From Prostheceraeus crozeri (lineage: Eukaryota; Platyhelminthes; Polycladida; Euryleptidae), in assembly GCA_907163375.1 (NCBI GenBank), contig CAJQUW010010335.1:124001-188000 (forward strand): a DNA stretch of 64,000 nucleotides, given 5' to 3'. The notes under the pieces are model-generated. The model had not been told where the DNA came from. It made no database searches and saw only the letters and a list, made by a program, of their open reading frames with translations. Positions 21,607 to 34,161 of the stretch are shown one piece after another (position 1 is the stretch's first letter; each line of letters starts with the position of its first letter). The position numbers were made by a program, and so were the translations under genes.

Positions 21607-24487
21607 GCATTCAAAATAAAACTCATCTCAGCTTTGCCGACTACAAAATTGTTGACATTTTTAAAATAATGTGATGATAAAGAATTAATAAAGACTTGAA
21701 TTTAAGTGTACTTGATAAGACATCTGCTTCCATGAAAGGTCTAGGCCTCTCCAAAAACATGCACGGAAGACATGTGCATGTACATGTAGCCCTGACAGAT
21801 AGTCAAAAGAAATAGATAATCATAAATGCTATTCATCAGCAAAATATGCTATAATGGACAATGCGCAAGCTCAAGCTCATCGACATGCTTCATATTGCCA
21901 TTCAAGATGTAACTGCTAACCAACTCTAATATTTTGCTACCACAATCGTGATCCTTAAATTGTAGGCACCATAATAATGGCATTTAATCCGCAGCATCAA
22001 AATGTTGCTGAAGCGATTGACAAATTCTAATGTTAGGTCTATGTACAGCATTTGAGTGCAGCATGAAAAAGATATTCGCAGGGTATTGGAATTATTATAA
22101 ATTGCATTGTGTTCTTTACTAAATTTCAAGTGATATTTGATAAAATCAGCTCAATCTATAGTCTAGGCCTACTTACATGCTTGAAGAGATTGCTATGGTC
22201 TAGACTTGATACAAGCTATGTGAGACTTTTAAAGTTTATCGACATTTATATAAATATCAGATACATATATTGCATTAAAATTAATTAGGTAGCCTACTCA
22301 AAAGGTCGAATACCAGAATACAAGATACTCGTATAGTTTCTAATACCAGCTGCCACGACATTTGCTGATTTCTCCTGTGCTTTCGGCTATCCTCATATTG
22401 TTATGCCATTTTCAGACTCTGATGCCTGATTTAGATTATCTGTAAAAGATCATCAGAATCGTTGTCGGAGTTTGTGATCAATAATTCGATTCCTTCTTCT
22501 GTCAAATTCTCCTTTGAAAGAAGCGACTCGTTGATTGAAAGATAAAAAGAGGGAAACTTAAACGCTGCTCGATTGATGCACATAGTTTGCAAGGTTTAGG
22601 TGTAGAAACACGGCAATCAGAGCCTTACTTTTCTAGTCGGTACACTCATAAGACATTTGTGTAGCTGTTGCATCAAGTATCGTCCAAGGATATTATGTTA
22701 AGCAGTTTAGATTAAAGGGCGACTTGAATTTCCATCATCACATCGACGTTGAAAATCATAATATCCACGGCGTCGATATGATGACAGTTTTGTGCTATTT
22801 TTGAAGCAATTTATGGATATGATGATTATTTATTTATGGAAGTCTTAGGGCAGGCCATTTATCATAAAAATATTAGATCCATTGAGCATTTATTCTGGTC
22901 ATGAGATCACAATAAGTAGCCGTCGATGTGATAACGAATTGTGGTCACTTTTTTAGAGAAAATATGGCATTTTCCAAGAAAAATTATACAAAATCAATGA
23001 GCATTAATCAAATGACTTTTGATTATCAATTAAGATCAGTTAAACATTCTAGATGCACAGTTTCATCTGAATTGATGCAGTCAATCAAAGTTTGGAGGCG
23101 TCGATGTGATGACGGAAAAGTTGTGAACAGCTATATTTGTCGCCATAGCTCCAATTTCAATGACTTTGATCTCTCAAATCTTGATATTTCTTTGATTCAA
23201 GGGCATTAGGGATTCCTTGAGTCAAAGTCCGCTTAAATATGTGCTACTTTTCTTTGTTGTACAGAAATACAAAAAATGTATTTTTCGAGTGGACAAGCAA
23301 AAATGAAGTGTTTTTGAATTTCAAATGAATTTTCATGTCAAAAATCTTGCATGAAACCTAAAGTGATAGACATATTTGGTTAAGATAGACGAGGACCAAT
23401 CGAATGTTGTGTTGAACATTGACAATAGACCTATATCTTGGCCACAAAATGTAAAAGACTAGAATCACTCCAAAAAACACAAAAATTTCTGGATTTTACC
23501 ATATATATTATTCAGCTTTTGATAAAAATCACCTAAAAATAAATCAGAAAAATTTGTTAAGAGGGAATTTTGTCAAAAACTGAATGTAAATTTTTTTACT
23601 TGAAGTGAGATTCTTGCATTATTCTCGCATGACTCTTTAATGATATATCTATGATTCATAGATATCCTTGATGAACATTAACATACATTGATGAAATTGA
23701 ATTTTTTAGCAGTTTTTTGAAATTTGTTGGTGTTGAATTTTGATTATGAAATTTCAAATCAATCTTGTTCTGTATAGTTGCCAAAGAAATGGCAGGTACC
23801 ACACAAGCGATCAGAAGAAGACTTCACGTAGCTGGTTTTCGCTCAAGATCAGCAGTCATCAGCTGTCAAACTGACAAAGCATCACCAGAGACTAAGACTG
23901 ATGAGAGCGAGTGATCTCATTAACTGGAATATCGACGATTGGAGTCCCGTGTTGTAGTCTGATGAGTTCAGATTTTGTCTGGATATGACTGATCGAAGGG
24001 AAATGGTTTGGAGGCATCGATATCAGAGGTTTCAGTTCAACAATATTTCTTGGAATGGTAGGTTTCGAGGTGGTTCTGTTATGGAATCATGCAAGACAAA
24101 CAGATCAGTACATTATTCGTAACGGAATTTTAGTAAGAGGCAGATATCGCGATGAAATTCCCCAATATGTAGGCTAGTCAGACCGAATGCCAGTGCCATT
24201 GGCACGATTTCTTATGATGGATGACAATGCCCGGACTCATCGCGACATAGTTGTGAACCAACATTTGGAAAAAGAAACAATTTAACGCATGAATAGCCCG
24301 CGACTGCAATCTCAATGAGCGTGTGTGGGACACAATGGAAGAAGAGTGAGAGTTCGAATGAATCTGCTGCCCCGATTCATTCAAGAACTACAAATTGCAT
24401 TGAAAGATTTCCCCGAATCATATCATAGGAAACTCATTTCTGGTATGAAGAGGCGCTGTGAGGCCGCTATCAAAGCGATAGGAGACT
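21607..24487 (+). repeat. Left arm of a 2.88-kb inverted duplication
   Basis: Every position x in this arm matches the reverse complement of position 53500-x in the right arm (29013-31893), with no net indel. I saw about five single-base differences, so identity is above 99%. Borders are sharp: TGCATTC at the outer end and GATAGGAGAC at the inner end. Short frames within (21926-22129, 22928-23209) occur in both arms and match no family. Confidence 0.95.
23785..24487 (+). pseudogene. Dead Tc1-like transposase, left-arm copy
   Basis: Degenerate Tc1 transposase text can be read across frames: RRRLHVAGFRSRSAV, then DEFRFCLDMTDRREMVWRH (first catalytic D region), then MMDDNARTHRDIV (second D region), then NERVWDTMEEE, and GMKRRCEAAIKAIGD near the C-terminus. 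It has several in-frame stops and frameshifts. The inverted duplication breaks off inside the last codons: after GATAGGAGAC the left arm diverges, whereas the right-arm copy continues with the expected HTR end. Confidence 0.7.
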
Positions 24488-26895
24488 TAAGCGGTAACCA
24501 GAATACAGAAAGCTGCACCTGGTGTTCAAAAAACGTGATTTTCAAAAAATGCCGAAAATGGCTATTTCAAGCTGGCCTAGCTTTTTCTATGTGTCAGTTT
24601 TGACTCTAAATTGATGCTGACACTCAGAAACATGCTCAATTACTTATAGAGGAAATTTGATCAGGTAACCGATGACTAAAGTGGTATATAATGTCAACAT
24701 TTGTAGTACAATAGTACTTGAAGATGGTAAGTTGATGTGCACTAAGAAATTATTCCCTCTGATAGATATTACATATGAAGCTTTGATATGTTGCAACAGA
24801 GCTAAATATGACTTTCGAAGTTCGAGTTTTGTTGGACTAGATATGTTTTATCAATCTACATTGTACTTTTGATTAGAAAAGTTTCTGAAAAATGTTCATG
24901 ATCCATTTACTGCTTTCTGAAGTAATGAGTCACATCTAATAATTTCAATTATTCTAATGGTGAGACATCATTCGCAACGAACCGGAGAGCCCTACAGCAT
25001 TTGCAACAAATACTATTTGAAAGTTGATGCTGAAAAATATTGTGCGGAAAAGATATGCAAGACAATTAGATTGTGGTGGAAAATGATTTGGTTGTATGAA
25101 ATATGTAGAATCTCTTTCAGTAACAGATGAATGACTCATGAATTACCATGATCATCAGTCAGCATCGAAAGATCCTTGATACAGGAAATGCATTTTTGAT
25201 TACACCAATCAATAGGTAGACCTCAAATTGAAAACAATATGTCTATCGATATTTTGGTATCATGATATTGTGAAAATATTGATCATGAGAAGCCCCTCCA
25301 TTCCCTTCTGAGGTTTTTTCAATAGTTTTCTAAATTGATTACTTAATAATCACATTAAAGTGGCTATATGTAAATCCACACATGGCCTTTATGGACAATA
25401 ATGGAATTAAATTATTGCATGGACAAGAATGAATTGTGCTCGCATGACTTCCATGCCCAAATATATGAAATAGCATTACATTTTGCACTAATTTTGAAAG
25501 TTTGGGTAGAAGCCGTTTAGCTTGTCTTCCTTTTATGAAACATCAAATCCAGAGTTACTTGTGTATAGCGTGCAGTTTTAAGACAGGCTTAAAATTGATC
25601 TGGTTTAAGTTTCTGTGAGCAGTAATAATTTTCTTACATTCGTATGAGTGATATATGAATCAGTGGGATCAACAACAGCAATTGTTGATATCAAACGTAA
25701 TCAATGGTTGAAAGGGGATATTCATAATGATGCCTAAAATATTCGTACCCGCCTGCTTCTACTCACTGGGAATTCTTCACTTTTTAAATTCAATTTTCGG
25801 AAGTGAATACTTGAAATAATTAGTAGCTAAATTACAAATGTAAATTACATGAAATTCAGTCAGTCGTTGTCGTGTAATATCTATGTATCTCACCTAAACA
25901 AGCCTGCATTTCCACATGAAAAGTCTAAGCTATTATATTCAGGTGTTATTCAATAATAGCGGTTCCCTAAATATATAACGATCTCGGGTATGATGAGTGA
26001 AAAGCAGATGAGAGTTTCTCAGTACCATTTAAAAATACAGAAGGGTAGCCTACATATGAGATCCTTGACTGATAATACTTACCAATCAGCAGTAAGGTAG
26101 CAGTGATACCTGGGAAAATGTTACTGTTACCAGGAAAAGATCAAGAAAATGAAGATCGAAATTCTGTCGACAATGCATTAAGTGATCTGTTAGGGTCTAC
26201 TAGATTAATATTAAAATCACTACATTCATGTGAATCTTGCATTTAAGTTACTGCTCATGTTGATGTCGATAATGACTGTTTTTCATTATTTGGATTCTTA
26301 TTTCTGTTTTGTCGATGCGCCGGCAGTGGGCTAGCTCTTTCTTGAGACATGCTAAGTTGCAAAATCAGTAATCTCTACAGCAAAAACGATGATTTTAAGA
26401 CGAGTCGACGCTTCATGTGTATACAATTTCCTATCTAGTCTGTGCCTGGAGTCATCGGCCATAAAGACTTAAATTCAGCTTCCCTGGTCTATTTGCGTCT
26501 ACTAGTATATCCATGCTCCCAATTCCTGAAAGAAGCGTTTTCTACATTAACGAGATTCGGTTCATTTACGCATATGAAGAAATGAAGTACAGTGTTACCG
26601 TGTAATTAGCCACTGACCCGTCGCAACCAGAACTACACGAAGTTTTCGGTGCAACCTGACCTTCAGTGACTTAAACACATGTTACTATGTCCGTCCTCAT
26701 GAGACCGATGATTGCTGAAGCAGAACAAGACTCCTGGAGGAAAAGAATCTTCTTTAATTCCAAATTATTCTATTTATCTTATAAAACTGCAGTTCAGCAC
26801 TTCAATAGGGAGAACATGCCATGAATGTCCTGCTATAGACTGTCAGTTGAATACACAGAACATGCCAGGAATTCCTTTGATGAACAACCATTTAA
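24488..26895. other. Spacer of the inverted duplication, left part
   Basis: No gene is supported. Short open frames at 24672-24872 and 26712-26924 match nothing I know. Composition is AT-rich like the flanks. Confidence 0.4.
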
Positions 26896-28723
26896 CACTA
26901 GAAGGACCGACCGGTCATTTTTGACCGCTGCTAAACTACGAAGTGTTATAGCTTCTATGAAATTCCGTATTTCGACTTAGTTTTTCTTGACTTTTCTTGA
27001 ATATGTAAAGCAATGAGTGTTATACATTTCATACTTTATATCAGTCGGATCAAAATTTTATTCGACCTATTACTTTCTTTGTTTTATGTATGTCTACCTA
27101 CAAGGACCGGACCGGTCAAAAATGACCGCTTATTAACATCGCTTAGAATTTTTGTGCTTTGAATTCAATTTTCGAATAGAAATTGGAATAAGCGTGTAGT
27201 GTCACACCAGATTGCTGCATTGTTAAAAGTGAGTGAAATGTATCGCATGAGCAATGATTTTCACATGGAAAGGTCAACCATGGCCTAGGCATAATTTATT
27301 ATGCCTTTGACTTCTATTTTGTTGCAGATGAACCATAGCGATTCATTTCCAAAAATCCCTCATACTCACAATTTCATGATAACTCAATACAAATATGCAG
27401 AAACACGTACTGAATATCATTTCTTGCTTCAATTTTGCACAAATTCCTTTGGTATACCAACAATCAACATTGTTTGATGTCTTCAAACAAGCAGCCAAGA
27501 ACAATGGAGAGCAGATGATGAATAAGGTCATGGAATTCATTTCTCAGTGACTGTGTAGACATCATGACTGTTTCATTAGCAACCATATGGCTAAAGGTGA
27601 TCGAAGCAATGAGCGGCCAAGAAGGCTCATTGCTAATCAGATACCGACTGAGTTGCAAAGAATCGATTGGAATGATTCTAATGCCGACGAAGACATACAA
27701 AATAGTGACTAGCATACGGACTACTCTGACCGTGACAGTACAACTGAACTTCTGTAGCATCACGTTCAAGGACCGAATGGATATTTGTTCTTGTGATTTC
27801 GAACATGAACAAGTGCCTGCAAGGAAAAGCTTTCGGCAGTGATCGGATCCAGCGTCGTGCGTTTATCAAGAATTTGATTAGCATCCAAAAAGGATTTCTG
27901 AAACGATTACATGTTGCAACACTGCAGAATGTGGAGTTGTTGTTTTCGACTAGATGTCGAGATACCATTCATGCAAAGCTGTTTGCCAATGGCGGTGTTT
28001 TTCAACCTCATTGATATGGCGGGAATAAAATCATCGATACTATTTCGAATGACAGCTACATACGATTGATCACTGCGACAGCATATACGGCTTGTATTTG
28101 ATGACAATGTCCACACAGAGACAAAGCAGAAGTGGGCCTACCGCAAACGCATTGCAGTCGATTCAAGAAACGCGAGAATGTTGGCCTTGGTGGAGAAAAT
28201 GACGGTATGGCTATTCAAATAAATCGGTAACATAATGCGGAATGTGCAAAAAAGTTGCTGCAGAATGGTAAAAAATAGGCAGTTGCTACATGTTTCATTG
28301 CTACTGAAGTGAAATATCAAAGTAGTTTATATATTGTTCCATTTTTCAGCCAATTCTTTACAAGTCGATTGAATGTTCAAAAGAAAGTTTTCATGCAAAC
28401 TAGCTAACTTCTGTGGTAGTTCATTTTGATGGAATCTTTCTAATCATCAAACTATCATTATTTTTTCAATTTCTTGTAATCACATCATCACACATGTACA
28501 TGATGATAGTATGTACATGTCATATTATGCAACACAGGCTTAGATGTGATGTTATGACATCGGACATAATAGGCAATGACTAATATAATAGCTGATGCAG
28601 TAATATAAGTGAATATTTATAACTGAATGAATGAAAATAGTTTGATTAGCTATTTAAGATATGCCGGTCAATTTTGACCGCTTTGGTCCTTCTAGGTAGT
28701 GAAATTTCTTGGTCTTTCTAGTG
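26896..28723 (+). mobile_element. piggyBac-like element, decayed, 1.8 kb
   Basis: The ends read CACTAGAAGGACC (left) and CACTAGAAAGACC (from the right), each flanked by TTAA (26892-26895 and 28724-28727), the fixed piggyBac target. Subterminal palindromic words GACCGGTCAAAAATGACCGC occur at about 26906-26930 and 27110-27130 on the left and at 28662-28682 on the right. The interior reads in places like an acidic piggyBac N-terminus (IPTELQRIDWNDSNADED near 27640-27690) but has many stops. No complete DDD transposase is visible, so it is a decayed or non-autonomous copy. Confidence 0.75.
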
Positions 28724-28987
28724 TTAAATACACAGAGCATGCTCTTCGTATATGTGCTCTTAACTTGTCGTCAATCGAAATTAGAAAACAAACATTATAC
28801 GCACAGTGTAATAAAAATGAGTTTAAGATTGAAAAATGTATCATGAATACCGTGAGCGAAACTTTTTCGTGAGATATACCAGGGTGTGGTTCAACAGAAT
28901 ATGAAAAGCTAACGGTATTGAGATTTGTATTTAAAACTCAAAACACAAACATACCTCATACCTAGAAGGTAAAAAGTTATAGAAAGG

Positions 28988-29715
28988 CAATCAATGAGTT
29001 ACTAGCGAGTGTGGTCTCCTATCGCTTTGATGGCGGCCTCACAGCGCCTCTTCATACCAGAAATGAGTTTCCTATGATATGATTCGGGGAAATCTTTCAA
29101 TGCAATTTGTAGTTCTTGAATGAATCGGGGCAGCAGATTCATTCGAACTCTCACTCTTCTTCCATTGTGTCCCACACACGCTCATTGAGATTGCAGTCGC
29201 GGGCTATTCATGCGTTAAATTGTTTCTTTTTCCAAATGTTGGTTCACAACTATGTCGCGATGAGTCCGGGCATTGTCATCCATCATAAGAAATCGTGCCA
29301 ATGGCACTGGCATTCGGTCTGACTAGCCTACATATTGGGGAATTTCATCGCGATATCTGCCTCTTACTAAAATTCCGTTACGAATAATGTACTGATCTGT
29401 TTGTCTTGCATGATTCCATAACAGAACCACCTCGAAACCTACCATTCCAAGAAATATTGTTGAACTGAAACCTCTGATATCGATGCCTCCAAACCATTTC
29501 CCTTCGATCAGTCATATCCAGACAAAATCTGAACTCATCAGACTACAACACGGGACTCCAATCGTCGATATTCCAGTTAATGAGATCACTCGCTCTCATC
29601 AGTCTTAGTCTCTGGTGATGCTTTGTCAGTTTGACAGCTGATGACTGCTGATCTTGAGCGAAAACCAGCTACGTGAAGTCTTCTTCTGATCGCTTGTGTG
29701 GTACCTGCCATTTCT
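28988..29715 (-). pseudogene. Dead Tc1-like transposase, right-arm copy
   Basis: Same gene as in the left arm, opposite strand, nearly identical, with the same in-frame stops. This copy extends past the duplication border and keeps the C-terminal GDHTR plus stop (around 29000-29015), the usual end of Tc1 transposases (compare '..GGHTRY'). It is therefore the longer, probably original version. Confidence 0.7.
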
Positions 29716-31893
29716 TTGGCAACTATACAGAACAAGATCGATTTGAAATTTCATAATCAAAATTCAACACCAACAAATTTCAAAAAACTGCTAAAAAATT
29801 CAATTTCATCAATGTATGTTAATGTTCATCAAGGATATCTATGAATCATAGATATATCATTAAAGAGTCATGCGAGAATAATGCAAGAATCTCACTTCAA
29901 GTAAAAAAATTTACATTCAGTTTTTGACAAAATTCCCTCTTAACAAATTTTTCTGATTTATTTTTAGGTGATTTTTATCAAAAGCTGAATAATATATATG
30001 GTAAAATCCAGAAATTTTTGTGTTTTTTGGAGTGATTCTAGTCTTTTACATTTTGTGGCCAAGATATAGGTCTATTGTTAATGTTCAACACAACATTCGA
30101 TTGGTCCTCGTCTATCTTAACCAAATATGTCTATCACTTTAGGTTTCATGCAAGATTTTTGACATGAAAATTCATTTGAAATTCAAAAACACTTCATTTT
30201 TGCTTGTCCACTCGAAAAATACATTTTTTGTATTTCTGTACAACAAAGAAAAGTAGCACATATTTAAGCGGACTTTGACTCAAGGAATCCCTAATGCCCT
30301 TGAATCAAAGAAATATCAAGATTTGAGAGATCAAAGTCATTGAAATTGGAGCTATGGCGACAAATATAGCTGTTCACAACTTTTCCGTCATCACATCGAC
30401 GCCTCCAAACTTTGATTGACTGCATCAATTCAGATGAAACTGTGCATCTAGAATGTTTAACTGATCTTAATTGATAATCAAAAGTCATTTGATTAATGCT
30501 CATTGATTTTGTATAATTTTTCTTGGAAAATGCCATATTTTCTCTAAAAAAGTGACCACAATTCGTTATCACATCGACGGCTACTTATTGTGATCTCATG
30601 ACCAGAATAAATGCTCAATGGATCTAATATTTTTATGATAAATGGCCTGCCCTAAGACTTCCATAAATAAATAATCATCATATCCATAAATTGCTTCAAA
30701 AATAGCACAAAACTGTCATCATATCGACGCCGTGGATATTATGATTTTCAACGTCGATGTGATGATGGAAATTCAAGTCGCCCTTTAATCTAAACTGCTT
30801 AACATAATATCCTTGGACGATACTTGATGCAACAGCTACACAAATGTCTTATGAGTGTACCGACTAGAAAAGTAAGGCTCTGATTGCCGTGTTTCTACAC
30901 CTAAACCTTGCAAACTATGTGCATCAATCGAGCAGCGTTTAAGTTTCCCTCTTTTTATCTTTCAATCAACGAGTCGCTTCTTTCAAAGGAGAATTTGACA
31001 GAAGAAGGAATCGAATTATTGATCACAAACTCCGACAACGATTCTGATGATCTTTTACAGATAATCTAAATCAGGCATCAGAGTCTGAAAATGGCATAAC
31101 AATATGAGGATAGCCGAAAGCACAGGAGAAATCAGCAACTGTCGTGGCAGCTGGTATTAGAAACTATACGAGTATCTTGTATTCTGGTATTCGACCTTTT
31201 GAGTAGGCTACCTAATTAATTTTAATGCAATATATGTATCTGATATTTATATAAATGTCGATAAACTTTAAAAGTCTCACATAGCTTGTATCAAGTCTAG
31301 ACCATAGCAATCTCTTCAAGCATGTAAGTAGGCCTAGACTATAGATTGAGCTGATTTTATCAAATATCACTTGAAATTTAGTAAAGAACACAATGCAATT
31401 TATAATAATTCCAATACCCTGCGAATATCTTTTTCATGCTGCACTCAAATGCTGTACATAGACCTAACATTAGAATTTGTCAATCGCTTCAGCAACATTT
31501 TGATGCTGCGGATTAAATGCCATTATTATGGTGCCTACAATTTAAGGATCACGATTGTGGTAGCAAAATATTAGAGTTGGTTAGCAGTTACATCTTGAAT
31601 GGCAATATGAAGCATGTCGATGAGCTTGAGCTTGCGCATTGTCCATTATAGCATATTTTGCTGATGAATAGCATTTATGATTATCTATTTCTTTTGACTA
31701 TCTGTCAGGGCTACATGTACATGCACATGTCTTCCGTGCATGTTTTTGGAGAGGCCTAGACCTTTCATGGAAGCAGATGTCTTATCAAGTACACTTAAAT
31801 TCAAGTCTTTATTGATTCTTTATCATCACATTATTTTAAAAATGTCAACAATTTTGTTGTCGGCAAAGCTGAGATGAGTTTTATTTTGAATGC
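29013..31893 (-). repeat. Right arm of the 2.88-kb inverted duplication
   Basis: Reverse complement of 21607-24487 (coordinates sum to 53500), over 99% identical. The outer end is GAATGCA at 31887-31893; beyond it the flanks differ (…ACAGATGTAC on this side), with no clear target duplication. Confidence 0.95.
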
Positions 31894-33075
31894 ACAGATG
31901 TACAAATGTACAGAACAAATTTTACAGCAAATTTTACATCAAAAGCTGAATGATATATATGCGTTTTTAGTATGCAATCGATAGTTGAGTAGATTGCTCA
32001 ATGAATTTCAGAGCGTAGATAAATAGATTTAGGAGAATGATCAAAGAAGAAAATAATCATGAGGGATTATCATCATAGAAGTCGTAAATTGAAAATTCCG
32101 TTGTTGTTGTCAGGAGTTCTGATACCACTCACAGCTTCTAAACACTTCACCACTCTTGAAGTTAAACTAGCAATGTAGTTTACGGGCTGAATTGATTTGA
32201 CATTGTATTCAAATTTTTTTATCTACAAAACCGGTATCTACATTTGCAGCAAGTCATAGTAACTTGAGTCTATTGGATATGAAATATTGAAAATGGAATT
32301 GAACATCCAAATAAGTATATACTGTCATGAAAATCACAAAATTATGCATATAGTCTGATAGGGTTGAATAGGTAACTGCATCGATATTGAGAGACATGAG
32401 CTAGATCAGCTGATGATTTCTGATATTGGATGAATTGGCAGCTATTCATTTCTGTTCCATTTTTTTACCTGAGGATGCAACTCAATATTTAATTACACGT
32501 ACATCGACTCTACTTGCATCGTGAGACTTAATGTAATAAGACTTCACATGGTACTGTCAGAAATATAACGAATACATGTACAACGGGTAATGACGTCAGC
32601 GCTTCTATAACTTTTGTCTAAACATGAACTGATTATGATGTTATCATGCATTATTTTAATCGTGTCACTTTCTGATTTTCATTTACTGAAATATACACAT
32701 CCTTACCTTAATGATCATAATCCCTACGAATATCTTTAGCCTATATGTGCAGAGCAGATTTATAGCATTAAAGTAACTTTTTATCAAAATTCTACAAGAC
32801 GTCTTTTACTTCCGTCTGAATAGCGATGGCGGTGCCATTGAAAACTACAAAACAAAAATCCATTAGCATTTTCATCTTTGACATGCAATCAATAAGTATA
32901 TGCGGCGATATCACTATCAACGTGATAGATTTTAACCGATGAGAAACTGCAGCTGAACCTACGTGCAGAGGATCAAAATCTATTTTGAATTCAACATGCT
33001 AATGATTTGAATGACAACACAAAATTTTTCAGAACTTAAAAGATTATAATGCTAGTCATAATGGATTGTTAACGT
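31894..33075. other. Intergenic, nothing recognised
   Basis: AT-rich sequence upstream of the receptor gene. No convincing TATA box or repeat is seen. A short stretch at 31920-31965 (TTTTACATCAAAAGCTGAATGATATATAT) resembles 29985-30015 within the arm (CAAAAGCTGAATAATATATATGG). Confidence 0.4.
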
Positions 33076-34161
33076 TTGCAACAGTCAGAGAATATGCAGA
33101 ACTACTCGGTTTGCGACCAAAGATTGAGAAACATATCTTTTGACCCGGAATTAAGATTTCTTGCTTTTAGAACAGTGGTATTTCCTGGTTGGAATCAGCA
33201 GCCAATTGAAAACATGAGATTGACCACTGCAATTGTCACTATGATTCTCTTAGTTATCGGAACCGTTTCAAATTTGGCCAACGTTGTCGTCATAAAAAAT
33301 TTCACAAGTATCAGAAAAACAACACGCGTATTTTTCTTAACAACAGCTGTATGTGATACTGTTCATTGGGTATTTTTCATTATTCCTGTATGGTATCAGT
33401 TGCAATTTTCCAAATCCTTCACGTCAATATCTGCGTACACTTGTACTGGTCACTTTTCAATTGGAGAAATATGTGGTAATTTTGCTTTTTTTTCAGTCTT
33501 GGCAACCGCATTTGAAAGATTTGCTTTAATAATATTTCCACAGAAGATGAGATTTATCAATCAGAACAAATTTTTGGCGGTCTGTTATAGCATTGTGATC
33601 ATTTTTACTGTCCCTTTTATGATAGAGCTGTCCTCTTACCGCTTTGATGGATGCCTGTGCACATACGTTGGGTCTGATATCCCTCTTGAAATAACCAGTG
33701 CATTAGGCGTCATTCTATTTTTTGGTTTTATCTCGCAATTTATCGTTGTAAACGCAACCTTATATCGATTGTTGATGAAGAATCGGAAGGCTGTACGGCC
33801 AGGTGCAAATAAGGGCGATGGTGAATCAAAAGCAGCACTTGGTCCTGTAAAAATGATTTTCTCTATAGGCCTGTACCAATTTTTCGTTATTTTTATAAAT
33901 AGTATTGTAATTAATATTGGGAGGCAACTGAAGTCAAATGGAATGTCAGATGGAATGCTCCTATGGTTGACTCATGTCTCATCTATATCCATTTCTACCG
34001 TTTTTGCAACCAATTTTTTGTTTTACTACATTAGTTGTAGAGGATTTCGCACTACTTGTCATTCAACTTTCAGATGTCTCTCATGTCACCAAGTTCAACA
34101 AGTTACTGGAAGCTCAAGTACTGCAGGAAATTCTACAAGAGTTGGAGAAACAAAAGCGTAA
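33076..34161 (+). CDS. Orphan rhodopsin-class G protein-coupled receptor
   Basis: One exon of 361 codons. Seven hydrophobic helices are visible, at about residues 50-72, 84-107, 122-152, 164-185, 203-228, 258-280 and 290-312. TM1 keeps GTVSNLANVVVI (class A N1.50 region). The conserved TM3 cysteine is in YTCTG, pairing with a Cys in the second extracellular loop (DGCLCTY). At the base of TM3 the DRY motif is ERF (ATAFERFALIIFP). TM7 ends NFLFYYISCRGFR, a variant of NPxxY. The N-terminus has NYS and NIS glycosylation sites, and the tail has a Cys cluster (CHSTFRCLSCH) that may be palmitoylated. Ligand unknown; the overall look suits a peptide-type orphan receptor of invertebrates. An internal ATG at 33214 is an alternative start. 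Confidence 0.85.
   Translation: MQQSENMQNYSVCDQRLRNISFDPELRFLAFRTVVFPGWNQQPIENMRLTTAIVTMILLVIGTVSNLANVVVIKNFTSIRKTTRVFFLTTAVCDTVHWVFFIIPVWYQLQFSKSFTSISAYTCTGHFSIGEICGNFAFFSVLATAFERFALIIFPQKMRFINQNKFLAVCYSIVIIFTVPFMIELSSYRFDGCLCTYVGSDIPLEITSALGVILFFGFISQFIVVNATLYRLLMKNRKAVRPGANKGDGESKAALGPVKMIFSIGLYQFFVIFINSIVINIGRQLKSNGMSDGMLLWLTHVSSISISTVFATNFLFYYISCRGFRTTCHSTFRCLSCHQVQQVTGSSSTAGNSTRVGETKA

Noticed and set aside
27343-27968. Minus-strand frames inside the piggyBac-like element
   Set aside because: No piggyBac or other domain pattern; the opposite strand has the more plausible acidic N-terminal trace.
21607-31893. Inverted duplication as TIRs of a third Polinton
   Set aside because: Ends are TGCATTC...GAATGCA, with no AG/CT rule, no 6-bp target duplication and no Polinton genes between the arms.
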